DNA of 38,253 nt from assembly GCA_964438735.1 (NCBI GenBank), contig CAYTLW010000069.1:1-38253 (forward strand). Reading direction: 5' to 3'. The stretch comes from CAYTLW01 sp964438735. GTDB lineage: Bacteria; Myxococcota_A; UBA9042. Position numbers and translations under genes: made by a program. This document shows positions 16,412-25,375 of the stretch, in pieces (position 1 is the first letter of the stretch; the number at the start of each line of letters is the position of its first letter). The notes beneath the pieces were generated by a model that searched no databases, was not told where the DNA came from, and was given only the letters and a program-made list of their open reading frames with translations.

Positions 16412-18403
16412 TCACTCCGGGTTGCACGGCCCGTCGCAGGTCTGCACGACCTTGCCATTCGGACGAAGGAAGGCCGCCCACTGGGACAGCGCCGCCTCCA
16501 GGTGGCGTAGGGCGTCGTGCACCTTGTTCGGACCTTGCGGCGGGCGCGCTGTAGGCGCTGGATCCGGGACCTCGAAGTCGAACTCCATCATCGCCGAGCC
16601 TTCGAGCGGCGCCTTGACCTTCTTCAGCCCCCAGACGGGCCGCGGCGCCGGCTGCAAGTGACCGATAGCCAGGGCGCGGGCGTGCACGTGGGCGGTCATG
16701 TCCGGCACGCTGGTATCGCTGATGCCCACATGCATCAAGATTTCGCGGTCGGTGGGATCGCCGGGCAGCGGCTCGGCGCGAAATCGAGGTGCCCAGACCA
16801 CCGGATCGATGCGGTCGAGACCATGCTGCAGGATCAGCAGGACCTTGAGCGTCTCCAGCCGATTCGCCGCCCGTAAATCGATGATGCCGAGCAGCTGCGC
16901 GAACGACACCGAGCGGGGCATGATCATGCCGAAGCCGGCGCCGCCGACACCCAGGGCGGCGCGACGCACCCGCGGCGCGATGGCCGCATAGGTACCGCCC
17001 AGGATGTGGCCCAGGCTGCTGCCGACGTAGTGCACGGGACCGTCCGCAGACAGGGTGCTGCCGGCCAGGTCGAAGGCGGGCAGCTTGGGCATGGCGGTGC
17101 GGGCGGCGTCGGCCAGGACGAGCTGGTTGGCCATGGCCTGGTGCAGGCGGTCGACGAAGCGCAGGGCCTGGTAGGGCGCGCCCGCGATGTCGGCGACCAC
17201 GGTGCCCGAGTCGATCAGCGACAGGCCCCACCAGTCCACCGCCACGCCCACAGCGCCCAGCCGATGGAGCAGCTCGCGCACGGAGCCGGAACTCAGCTCC
17301 CCTCGGCCGCCAAAGAAGCCATGCCCCACCTGGACCACCGCCGTGTCCAGCGTCGCCGCACGGGCGAGGGCGGAGGCGGGGATCAAGGCCGCGAAGGGCA
17401 CCTCGGCGGTGGTGCCGTCTGCCACTGGCAGTCCGTCGTCGCCGCGTATCAGGCGGGCTCCGGGGCCCTCGCCGTCGAGAAAGAGTGGCGTCGTCACGGT
17501 CCCTTCGACCCAGCGCGCCACGCCGGCAGCGGGCGCGTCCTGAACCAGGGTGATGGTCACCTTCGGCGGCGACTTGGCCAGGCCGGCCAGGACCTCGGTG
17601 CGCATGGCCAGCAGGTCGGCCGACAGGTGTTGGCGCGAGCCGGTGGTGAAGTCCCAGGCCAGGAGCAGGCCGGCCCGGTCCACCCCGGCCTTCTTCAGGA
17701 CCGGGAAGACGTGCGCGTCGAAGTACTCGGCCAGGTGGGTGGCCTCCGAGCCGGTCGCTGTACCATCGCGCAGCGCAGCGAAACCGGCCGGCGCCTCGAT
17801 GGCGGTGCCGTCGGACCGTTTCAGGCCCTGCAAGGCCACCACGTAGCGGCGTTCGTGGGCCAGCGGAATCAGTGGACGCAATACGATGGCTCGTTGATCG
17901 ACGGGCTCGGGACGCGGATCCATCTCGGCCATGTGGGCGACGGCTTCGCCCGTGCTGGCGTCCAGCAGAAGCGTCACATGGCTCGACTCCAGGCTGGCGT
18001 CCGGGTCGGCGGCGGGCCCCAACAGGCCAGATTCGGTCACGGCACCGGGGATGAGCACCGCGATCTGGGGCAGGATCGAGAAGCCGTCCACCGGGTACTG
18101 GACGAGGAGATCCATGCCGGGACCGTTCGTAGTCGCGGGTCGGGCCGCCGGCGGGATCTCGACCCGCTTGCCCGACGGCATGCTCTCGTCCTCCACCAAC
18201 AGGAAGTCGCTGGGGAAAGGCAGCAGGCAATCCCAGGTGCGAGTCAGCGGATTGCAGCCATCATCGGTATCGGTCGGGCCGGCAGCGGTCCAGGCGGTCC
18301 TGGCGGTCGGCGGCGAATCGGGCTCGTCCTCTGCGCCGTCGCTGCAGCCGATGACCAGCACGCCCAACAGGAGCGCGAGCCAGCGTTGCTCAGATCGTCT
18401 CAT
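16412..18403 (-). CDS. Alpha/beta-hydrolase (lipase-like) lipoprotein, paralogue 1
   Basis: A 663-residue predicted lipoprotein (lipobox VLVIGC, Cys20). The N-terminal half has a pattern shared with two other genes here: CLLPFPSDFLL...SGKRVEI, then ERRYVVAL, then WDFTTGS. This resembles the N-terminal module of surface lipases such as Vibrio VolA (bacterial virulence factor lipase N-terminal type). The C-terminal half has an alpha/beta-hydrolase elbow, YVGSSLGHILG, with Ser463 as nucleophile and Asp563 (ISDTSVPD) as a likely acid. The catalytic His is not certain. Its ATG overlaps the last 14 bases of the upstream kinase gene, with GAGG directly before it, which suggests coupling to the kinase. 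Likely an esterase or lipase on the envelope; the substrate is unknown. Confidence 0.78.
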   Translation of the reverse strand: MRRSEQRWLALLLGVLVIGCSDGAEDEPDSPPTARTAWTAAGPTDTDDGCNPLTRTWDCLLPFPSDFLLVEDESMPSGKRVEIPPAARPATTNGPGMDLLVQYPVDGFSILPQIAVLIPGAVTESGLLGPAADPDASLESSHVTLLLDASTGEAVAHMAEMDPRPEPVDQRAIVLRPLIPLAHERRYVVALQGLKRSDGTAIEAPAGFAALRDGTATGSEATHLAEYFDAHVFPVLKKAGVDRAGLLLAWDFTTGSRQHLSADLLAMRTEVLAGLAKSPPKVTITLVQDAPAAGVARWVEGTVTTPLFLDGEGPGARLIRGDDGLPVADGTTAEVPFAALIPASALARAATLDTAVVQVGHGFFGGRGELSSGSVRELLHRLGAVGVAVDWWGLSLIDSGTVVADIAGAPYQALRFVDRLHQAMANQLVLADAARTAMPKLPAFDLAGSTLSADGPVHYVGSSLGHILGGTYAAIAPRVRRAALGVGGAGFGMIMPRSVSFAQLLGIIDLRAANRLETLKVLLILQHGLDRIDPVVWAPRFRAEPLPGDPTDREILMHVGISDTSVPDMTAHVHARALAIGHLQPAPRPVWGLKKVKAPLEGSAMMEFDFEVPDPAPTARPPQGPNKVHDALRHLEAALSQWAAFLRPNGKVVQTCDGPCNPE

Positions 18404-19898
18404 CCTCGGGTCCCACGGGGCGCTCGTCGTCTTCGGCGCCTTCCACCTCTTCGAGTCGAATGACCTCGAGGGCATCGCGCGCTGTGGGCGTGCGCGGCAT
18501 GGTCAGGCGCCGCACCCGGCCTCCGGTGACCGTACGCGGCTCGGTGTTGCGCACCGCGCGCATCCCCTTGCCGGTGATCTGGGCGGCGGAGGCGGAGTTG
18601 GCCGAGGCGACGGGATCGGAGCCCGACTTGCGCGTGGTGACCTTGCGACTGCGTGGACGCACGGGCGGCCCGGGCAGGTCCCCCGGCTGGGTGGACATGA
18701 CCGCGTCGCTGGGATTGCTGGCGCTCGAGGTGACCACTCCGGCGCTGACGCTGCCCTGGCGCGGCGCGCTGCCGGATTTCGGCCGGCCCGTGCTGCGCTT
18801 GGCTTTGCTGGCGCCGGATGCCGCGCGAGGTCGCGGTATGCCGCTCTTGCGCAGCGGCGCCGGCTGGGTCTCCAGGTCGGAGTTGTCGTTGCCACCCTCT
18901 TTGGGCGTGATGGTCCTGAACACAGCGCTGGGCGCGGTCACGTGGCTGATGGAGGCGGAGCGGTCGGCGCCGACGAGGGTGGTGGCCGCATCCGGCAGGT
19001 TCTTGCGACTGCGGCTGGGGGCACGGGGCACATTCTGCACCGGCATCTTGCTGATGGCTGTCAGGACCTCTTCGACCTCGCGCGCACTCGCCGGTCGCTC
19101 CGCGGGCTTCTTGGCCAGCATGGAGGCGACCAGGTCGTCCAGTCGATGGGGAATGCCGGCGACGATCTCGCTGGCCCGTGGCGCCGGTCGGAGCCCTTGT
19201 TGCGTCACCAGTTCAACCGGGTTGTTGGCCAGGAAGGGCGTACGTCCGGTGACCAGCTCGAAGAGAATCGCGCCCAGGGAGTACAGGTCCGACGCCGGGC
19301 TGACCGGGTCGCCCATGGCCTGCTCGGTCGACATGTAGTGGGGGGTGCCGAAGATGGTGCCCGTCACCGTAATCTGACCGTCGACCATGTTCTCGGGCAG
19401 CTTGGCGATGGAGAAGTCCAGCAACTTGCAGAAGTCGCGGTCGCCGCGCCGATCGGTCAGGAAGATGTTGTCGGGCTTCAGGTCGCGATGAATGATGCCG
19501 GCGCCGTGCACGATGCGCAGGGCAGAAGAGATCTGGGCACAGATGGTCGCAGCGCGCGGCACTTCCAGCCGGGTCTCCTGCTTGATCTCTTCGCCCAACG
19601 TACGGCCGCGCAGTCGCTCCATGACGATGAAGATACGATCTTCGTAGATGCCCACGTCGTGGAAGGTGATGATGTGCTGGTGGTGCATGCGCCCGGCGGC
19701 CCGGGCTTCTCGCTGCAGGCGCGCAGCGGCGCTCAGGCTGTCGACCGCGTCCGGACGCAAGATCTTGACCGCCACCTCTCGCTTGAGGGTCTGGTCGTGC
19801 GCCGAATAGACCACGGCCATGCCGCCGCGTCCGAGGCGCTCCTCGATGACGTAACGGCCCGCCCAGGTCTTGCCGATCAGGTTTTCAGGCTTCGCCAT
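18390..19898 (-). CDS. Soluble Ser/Thr protein kinase with long basic Ser/Pro-rich tail
   Basis: A 502-residue eukaryote-like kinase without membrane segments. The domain covers about 16-285: LGRGGMAVVY (22-31), Lys45 (VAVKIL), Glu64, HRDLKPDN (137-144), DFS in place of DFG (161-163), and GTPHYMSTEQAMG. The catalytic Lys and both Asp are present, so it should be active. Residues of about 290-502 are low-complexity, rich in Ser, Arg, Thr and Pro, probably disordered and a possible site of autophosphorylation, ending in an acidic patch. AAGGAG stands ten bases before ATG 19898. It lies 76 bases after the M28 peptidase gene and overlaps the following lipase-like gene by 14 bases. Confidence 0.9.
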   Translation of the reverse strand: MAKPENLIGKTWAGRYVIEERLGRGGMAVVYSAHDQTLKREVAVKILRPDAVDSLSAAARLQREARAAGRMHHQHIITFHDVGIYEDRIFIVMERLRGRTLGEEIKQETRLEVPRAATICAQISSALRIVHGAGIIHRDLKPDNIFLTDRRGDRDFCKLLDFSIAKLPENMVDGQITVTGTIFGTPHYMSTEQAMGDPVSPASDLYSLGAILFELVTGRTPFLANNPVELVTQQGLRPAPRASEIVAGIPHRLDDLVASMLAKKPAERPASAREVEEVLTAISKMPVQNVPRAPSRSRKNLPDAATTLVGADRSASISHVTAPSAVFRTITPKEGGNDNSDLETQPAPLRKSGIPRPRAASGASKAKRSTGRPKSGSAPRQGSVSAGVVTSSASNPSDAVMSTQPGDLPGPPVRPRSRKVTTRKSGSDPVASANSASAAQITGKGMRAVRNTEPRTVTGGRVRRLTMPRTPTARDALEVIRLEEVEGAEDDERPVGPEDETI

Positions 19899-19928
19899 GG
19901 GGCGCTGCTCCTTCCACGAAGGGGCTTG

Positions 19929-19957
19929 ACCATACTGACAAGTGCCCTCGGCGGCAA
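19929..19957 (-). promoter_or_regulatory. Candidate promoter for the soluble kinase gene
   Basis: Read on the minus strand, TTGCCG (19957-19952) and TATGGT (19934-19929) are exactly 17 bases apart, about 30 bases before the kinase ATG at 19898. This would let the kinase and the overlapping lipase-like gene be transcribed apart from the upstream M28 gene. The same TATGGT hexamer is used in the candidate promoter at 8111-8116. Confidence 0.4.
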
Positions 19958-19974
19958 CGCAGAGGGGGCATCCA

Positions 19975-21060
19975 TCAAGGCGACTGGAGCATCTTCTCTA
20001 CTGCGGCCACCGCACCAGCCACCACGCGGGTGGCAAAGACCGGGTCCAGCCGATCGACCGTGTCCGGTCCGTTGGTACAGTGGTAGTTCGCGTTTCTGAA
20101 GTTGGCCGTGTCGGTGAGCATCATGGCCGGGTAGTCCTGCTCCCAGAAGGCGGCGTGATCAGATCGCCGCAGATCGTTGACCATGGGGTTGTTCTTGAGC
20201 GCCGCGGCGAGCTTCAAGGGCAGCGTCGGCAGGGGCAGGGCCGTGGCCGCGTCCATGAACGCCGCCGTCGCAGCGACGGCCTCGGCTGCATCATCGTGGA
20301 CCAGGGCGATGAAATCGCCCCGCATCTTGTTGGCCTTGACCGAGGCGATCTGCTCGGGGAAGAGCAAGTCGAAGCCCGGCGGCACCATCTGTGTATCCGG
20401 CGTGTCCTTGGCGTATCCAATCATCTCGAAGGCGAACATCATGGCGATGACGTCGTTGCGTTTGCGCGCCTCGGCCGCCCACGCCCGTGAGCCCACCAGG
20501 CCGAACTCTTCCTGATCCCAGCACGCGATGAGCAACGTCCGCTCATGGCTCTGCGCGGCCAATACGCGGGCCGCCTCCAGGAGCCCCGCAACTCCGGAGC
20601 CGTTGTCGTCGGCGCCCGGGCAGGTGTCATCGGTGGAGTCGTAATGGGCCGACAGGATCACGTGCTCGGCGGGCGCCTTGCTGCCGACGCGCTTGCCGAT
20701 GACGTTGACGCCGGTGCCATAGGCGTGAAGCTGCACCTGGTAGCCCAGGGCGGCCAGGCGTGTCTTGCACAGGTCCTGCACGGCCTGCCAGTGCTTGGAG
20801 CCCGGCGGCCGCGGCTTGGCGATGAACTCCAGGTCGTCCTGGTAGCGCGCGATCTCCACGGTGGGTGGGGCTGTGGGTTCCTTGGTGCTCACATCCACCT
20901 CCGCAGGCTGTTCGGTTTTGACGTCATCGTCGGTCGACGCGGCGACCGGATCCGGTGCTGGTGACGCGGCCGGCTGCACAGCTGGCGTGCTGCGATTGCA
21001 GGCGGCGATGGCCAGGGCGATGGCGACCGATACGCAAGCGGCCTTCGTCCATGCACACAT
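19975..21060 (-). CDS. M28 family zinc metallopeptidase lipoprotein
   Basis: A 361-residue predicted lipoprotein (lipobox ALAIAAC, Cys21) with a short Ala/Pro/Asp-rich linker and then a full M28 peptidase domain. The two-zinc ligands and catalytic residues are all visible: His139 (SAHYDS), Asp151 (GADDNGSG), Glu184 and Glu185 (DQEEFGL), Glu212 (FEMIGY) and His302 (RSDHAAFW). The C-terminal phrase FRNANYHCTNGPDTVDRLD is typical of aminopeptidase-type M28 enzymes. It probably removes N-terminal residues from peptides outside the inner membrane, and could finish the products of the subtilase encoded at 11350. ATG 21060 is preceded at proper spacing by GAGGAGT. The gene is divergent from the second lipase-like gene across 152 bases. 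Confidence 0.92.
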   Translation of the reverse strand: MCAWTKAACVSVAIALAIAACNRSTPAVQPAASPAPDPVAASTDDDVKTEQPAEVDVSTKEPTAPPTVEIARYQDDLEFIAKPRPPGSKHWQAVQDLCKTRLAALGYQVQLHAYGTGVNVIGKRVGSKAPAEHVILSAHYDSTDDTCPGADDNGSGVAGLLEAARVLAAQSHERTLLIACWDQEEFGLVGSRAWAAEARKRNDVIAMMFAFEMIGYAKDTPDTQMVPPGFDLLFPEQIASVKANKMRGDFIALVHDDAAEAVAATAAFMDAATALPLPTLPLKLAAALKNNPMVNDLRRSDHAAFWEQDYPAMMLTDTANFRNANYHCTNGPDTVDRLDPVFATRVVAGAVAAVEKMLQSP

Positions 21061-21212
21061 CAGCCGACTCCTCGTTGCACGCTGCGAGCGACTGTCGACT
21101 CGCACGACCGCCGGCCGACGATGCCAGATCGCAAGCCGCAGTGTCCAAGACCAGGTCCAGTGCACCGAACCCCACATTCCGCTACCATCCGCTGCCCCGC
21201 TGGAGGTTGGCC

Positions 21213-23222
21213 ATGGCCCGATTCGACAGACCCGTCTGGACCGCGACGCTATGGCTGTCGCTCTTGTTGCCGTTGGCGTGCATCACCGAAGAGGAGCCTC
21301 CGCCGCCCTTGTGCGGCGAGGCGCTGCCCGAGCGCACGCTGGATTTCTGCGAAGGGACCACGGCGCAGCTCTATGATCCGGTGACCGAGAGCGGCGCGGC
21401 GCTTGCCGCCCTGGACGCCTTCCCCGACGACCTGCTCACCCGGAAAGACGCCGACAGCGTCACCGGTCTACGAATCGACGTGACCACCACCACCCTGCCC
21501 CGCCTGGCCGGCGTACCTGAAGCGTTCGGCCGGGTGCTCACAGACCTGTCGCTCCTGGACGGCTGGGGCACCACCGCCAACCTCTATCTGCGCTTCACCG
21601 CGCCGGCTGGACCGCCGCCGAGCGGCCTGCCGGCGTCGCTGAACGACCAGACCGTGATCCTGGCGGCCATCGTGGACGGAGAGGCCAAGCGCGTGCCCTT
21701 CGAGGCCCACCTGGTCGATGGCGGGACCACGTTGATGGTCGAACCCCTGGTGCCCCTGTTGCCGTCGACCCGGCATGTGCTGCTGGCGACGCGCTCCTGG
21801 CTGGCCGCCGACGGCGGCTGCATCGCCCCCTCAGTCATGCTGCAGGACATCTTGGAGCGGCGCAGTGAACACCCGCGCGGATGCGACCTGTCGGCGCAGT
21901 TCGACGAGGCTTTGAGTGGGCTGAAGGTGGCCCCCGACGACGTCGCGGCGGCTGTGGTGTTCACCACGCAGTCCATCGTCGAGCGCTCCGAATCCGTGGC
22001 TGCCGACATCGAGACGCACGACTTCAAGTGGAAGGAAAAGGCCGTCTGCGCCGCCGCGGGGCCCACCTTTCGCCAGTGTGATGGTGTCTTCTCCGCGGCC
22101 GACTATCGCCACGTCCGAGAGGCACCCGAGAGCCAGCATGGTGACGCCCTGTGGCTGCCGCCCGTGGGCAAGACCGAACCTGCCGGCTGGCACGACCACG
22201 CGGTGCGCATCTGGCTGCCGCCGACGGGTACCGGGCCCTGGCCCGTGGTGATCTTCGGCCATGGCCTGGGCTCGGATCGCGGCCAGGGCAAGCGCCTGGC
22301 CGAGGTGGCGGCGCCCCTGGGTTTCGCCACGGTGGCCATCGACGCGGTGCGCCATGGCGAACATCCGCTGGGCGGCGCCAAGAGCACCATCGCCGCCGTG
22401 TTGCCCTTCTTCGGCATCTCCACGGCGCCGTTTGGCTTCGACTTCATCGCCCTGCGCGACAACTGGCGGCAGTCCGCCTGGGATAAGCTGCAGCTGATTC
22501 GGCTGCTACGACAGGCCCCGGATGTGGACGGCGACGGGCAGCCGGAGCTGGACCCCAAGCGCATGGGCTACATCGGGGTCAGCCTCGGCGGCATCATGGG
22601 TCCGGAGATGCTGGCCCTGACCCCGCACCTGGGATTCGCGATCCTGTCGGTGGCTGGCGGCAAGGTCTCGTCCATCATCCAACACGGTGAGCAGCTGAGC
22701 GCGTTCGTGACGGTGCTCAAACCCAAGGGCACAACCGACGGCGACATCGAGCGCTTCTTCCCGGCCCTGCAGACGCTGATCGAACCCGGCGACGCGGCCA
22801 ACTGGGGTCGCTATGTGCTGCGCGACAGGCTCACGGCGGGCGGTCCCAAGGCACCCAGCGTGCTGCTGCAGATGGCCATCGACGACGACATCGTGCCCAA
22901 CGTGGCCACGCGTGTGCTGGCCCGGGCCATGGCCATCACCCACGCCGGCAACGTCTTTCAGCCCATCTCTTTGCTGCCCCTGGCCGCCACGCTGCCGATC
23001 TCGGGCAACCTGCCCGACGGTGGCACCGCGGCCCTGTTTCAGTTCGATCGCGTGACCGAGAAGGTGATCGAGGGGCCGAAGAAGGCCAACCACAGCGATA
23101 CCCCGGCCTGCCTGGAGGCCATGGCCCAGGACGGTCACTTCATCGAGACCTGGCTGGCCGGCAAACCGGCCGAGGTCATCGATCCCTACGTGACGCTGAA
23201 GACGCCGCCGCTCAAGCCCTGA
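21213..23222 (+). CDS. Alpha/beta-hydrolase (lipase-like) lipoprotein, paralogue 2
   Basis: A 669-residue predicted lipoprotein (lipobox LLPLAC, Cys23) starting at an ATG with GGAGG six bases upstream. It shares the N-terminal module of its neighbours: AFPDDLLTRKDADSVTGLRI, then TRHVLLATRSWL, then VVFTTQS. The hydrolase domain (about 325-650) is complete: the oxyanion region GHGLGSDRGQG, nucleophile elbow GVSLGGIMG with Ser457, acid MAIDDDIVP (Asp557-559) and His642 (QDGHF). Just before the elbow is DVDGDGQPELD, a possible calcium-binding loop. It is the best-preserved catalytic triad of the three paralogues. Likely an esterase or lipase on the cell surface or in the periplasm; the substrate is unknown. 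Confidence 0.85.
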   Translation: MARFDRPVWTATLWLSLLLPLACITEEEPPPPLCGEALPERTLDFCEGTTAQLYDPVTESGAALAALDAFPDDLLTRKDADSVTGLRIDVTTTTLPRLAGVPEAFGRVLTDLSLLDGWGTTANLYLRFTAPAGPPPSGLPASLNDQTVILAAIVDGEAKRVPFEAHLVDGGTTLMVEPLVPLLPSTRHVLLATRSWLAADGGCIAPSVMLQDILERRSEHPRGCDLSAQFDEALSGLKVAPDDVAAAVVFTTQSIVERSESVAADIETHDFKWKEKAVCAAAGPTFRQCDGVFSAADYRHVREAPESQHGDALWLPPVGKTEPAGWHDHAVRIWLPPTGTGPWPVVIFGHGLGSDRGQGKRLAEVAAPLGFATVAIDAVRHGEHPLGGAKSTIAAVLPFFGISTAPFGFDFIALRDNWRQSAWDKLQLIRLLRQAPDVDGDGQPELDPKRMGYIGVSLGGIMGPEMLALTPHLGFAILSVAGGKVSSIIQHGEQLSAFVTVLKPKGTTDGDIERFFPALQTLIEPGDAANWGRYVLRDRLTAGGPKAPSVLLQMAIDDDIVPNVATRVLARAMAITHAGNVFQPISLLPLAATLPISGNLPDGGTAALFQFDRVTEKVIEGPKKANHSDTPACLEAMAQDGHFIETWLAGKPAEVIDPYVTLKTPPLKP

Positions 23223-23268
23223 TCCCGCGTTTGCATACGCTCGACAACGACGCCTGGGGCGCCGTGTG

Positions 23269-25194
23269 TCAGGGGGACTTGGGCAGCACCACCGCGGCGT
23301 GGGCGGGCACCTTCGTTCCGGACACAGTGATCGCCTCGTCGCTCACGTTGAACGCGATTCGTCGATTGTCCTGTGTCTTCCAGGTCACCGGCACGACGTG
23401 GGTGCTCTGCTTCTTGAGGTGGTCGAAGAGCGCGTTGGCCAGCGTCTGCGGCGGATCGTCGACCAGGGTGCGCTCGGGGCGGCCGCTGAAGCCGCGGATT
23501 CCCAGAGGGATGCGGTCCTGGTCGAGCCCCCAGCCGTGTCGTTCGGCCGGCAGCTTGCGCAGGTCGTCGGACAGGAAGAGCGCGCCGCCGCCCAGGGCCG
23601 CCACCCAGGCGCCGAACTCCACCTCGTGTTTCGGCAGATCGCGCACGACGATGGGGTCGGCGTCGCAGAGCGTCTTCAGACAGTAGGGCCAGCGCGCGGA
23701 CAGGGAGCGCAGCTGGCTGGGCAGGAAGGCCCACGCCGCGCCGAAGTTCTCCACCGCGATGTCGCCACCGACGCGCCAGGCGTCCACATGGCGCAGGGTC
23801 GGCACGGGGGGCGAACCGACCGCCAGCAGGATCGTGTCCGGCCCGGCCGCCTCGCGGATGATAGCCAGCGCCGTGTTGTAGGCCTCCATGCCGGTGACGG
23901 CCTTGTGGCGCCCGCCCTCCCAGGTGCCGGCGAAGAGAAAATCGATCTTCAGCAGGCCCATATCCCAGGAGACGACCTGCTTGATGAACGCGGCCAGGTG
24001 GGCGGCCGCCTCCGGATGGGTCACGTCGAGCACGGCCATGGAGCCCATCTTGAGGTGCGGGAATTTGGCGCCCTGGACCAGCCACTCCGGGTGCGCCTTG
24101 GCCAGCTTGCTGTCGGCGCGCACCAGCAGCGGCGCCAGCCAGACCCCCACCTCGAAGCCATCGGCCTTCAGCTTCTTGGCCAGCCCGTCCAGGCCATCGG
24201 GGAACTTGTCGTTGGGCGTCCAGTCACCCCAGTCCTTTTGCCAGCCATCGTCGATGACGATGCGCAGGGGCGGGGCGTCTTTGGGCAGCCCCGACTTCAG
24301 CAACTTGGCGGCGATTGCGGCGTTCTCCAGCACGTCGGTGGCTTTCACGCCATCCCATAACTCGTACCAGGAGTTCCAGCCGGCGTCCGCTTCGGCCCTG
24401 GGGCGGCTCTTGATCGAGCTCGACAAGAGGTCGAGCGCCGCGTCGGCGTCGTTTCGCATCGCCACCATCCAGGTTTCGCCCTCGACGCGCCCGCCGACCC
24501 CGACGTCGATCTCCTCACCGGCAGCGCCGCTCACCAGGCGGATGTCCACGCCGCCATCCGCCGCTTTCGTGAGCTGCGCCCAGGCCTTGAATCGCTTCAC
24601 ATCCAGTACGGCCATGGCCAGCCCGGCTTGTTCGTTCTCGGTCGCGGTGAGCCACCAGGAGAGCTCGTGCCCGGTGCGGATGACTTCGATATCGCCGCGC
24701 GCCGCCAACGCCGCCTCCAACTCGGCCGGGTCAATGCTGTCGCGCAGGGCCACCACGCCGCTCTGAGACCAGCTCTGAAAGCCGTTGGAGAGCCACGCCG
24801 TGGCCCCGTTCAAGTCGACATGGCCGCGCACTTCGAGGCCCTGGATCTTGGCTGACTGGCTCGGCTTGACCCAGGCCGTCAGCTTCGAGGCACCGACCTC
24901 CAGCCCGACCTCGCCCAGACCGCCGCCCAGCGGACAGCGCAGGCTCTGGCCATGAACGGAGCAGTCCCCGTTGTCACCTCCGCCTCGCCACGTGCCATCG
25001 ACCAGCGCCATCGGCTGCCATCGGGCCACGTAGTTCACGTATTGGAGTTGGATACCACTGGCATGAACGCTCCAGGGGCCCAGGTCGTCCTCAAAATTGT
25101 CGCAGGAGATCATGCAACTGCAGCCGCTCATACCGAGCGCGCAGAGCAGCGAGACCCCGACCGGCCAGAGCCCACGTCGCGTCATCGTGTCCAT
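23269..25194 (-). CDS. GH36-type alpha-galactosidase-like lipoprotein
   Basis: A 641-residue protein with lipobox LGMSGC (Cys25) and further Cys at 27 and 31. The N-terminal beta domain (about 40-260) carries GFQSWS. The barrel follows with family GH36 / clan D landmarks: GWNSWY (272-277), IDDGWQKDWGDW (from 314), GLLKIDF with the nucleophile Asp418, and WRVGGDIA with the probable acid/base Asp478. These fit retaining cleavage of alpha-galactosides or related alpha-linked sugars; the specificity is not clear. The ATG at 25194 follows GGAGGGGAG. It stands alone on this strand between two lipase-like paralogues, divergent from the second across 181 bases. Most characterised GH36 enzymes are soluble, so a lipoprotein form suggests glycan trimming at the cell surface. 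Confidence 0.87.
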   Translation of the reverse strand: MDTMTRRGLWPVGVSLLCALGMSGCSCMISCDNFEDDLGPWSVHASGIQLQYVNYVARWQPMALVDGTWRGGGDNGDCSVHGQSLRCPLGGGLGEVGLEVGASKLTAWVKPSQSAKIQGLEVRGHVDLNGATAWLSNGFQSWSQSGVVALRDSIDPAELEAALAARGDIEVIRTGHELSWWLTATENEQAGLAMAVLDVKRFKAWAQLTKAADGGVDIRLVSGAAGEEIDVGVGGRVEGETWMVAMRNDADAALDLLSSSIKSRPRAEADAGWNSWYELWDGVKATDVLENAAIAAKLLKSGLPKDAPPLRIVIDDGWQKDWGDWTPNDKFPDGLDGLAKKLKADGFEVGVWLAPLLVRADSKLAKAHPEWLVQGAKFPHLKMGSMAVLDVTHPEAAAHLAAFIKQVVSWDMGLLKIDFLFAGTWEGGRHKAVTGMEAYNTALAIIREAAGPDTILLAVGSPPVPTLRHVDAWRVGGDIAVENFGAAWAFLPSQLRSLSARWPYCLKTLCDADPIVVRDLPKHEVEFGAWVAALGGGALFLSDDLRKLPAERHGWGLDQDRIPLGIRGFSGRPERTLVDDPPQTLANALFDHLKKQSTHVVPVTWKTQDNRRIAFNVSDEAITVSGTKVPAHAAVVLPKSP

Positions 25195-25375
25195 GTTCAC
25201 TCCCCTCCATCGCCCGGCCCGAAGCGGGTCTGGGGACATCCCGTACGACCGCGCCAATGTAGCCCAGCGAAGAGTCGTTGTCGTCGCCTCCGCACAGTCC
25301 CTCATGGCCACCATCGGCCCCCTGGGATACACTACCGGTCTGTCGAATGATCGACCTGCCGCCTCGGAAGCACCA

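Noticed and set aside
17006..18463. A 485-codon plus-strand frame opposite the first lipase-like gene
   Set aside because: Antisense shadow of a gene with a signal peptide and GSSLG elbow; no own ribosome site or domain.
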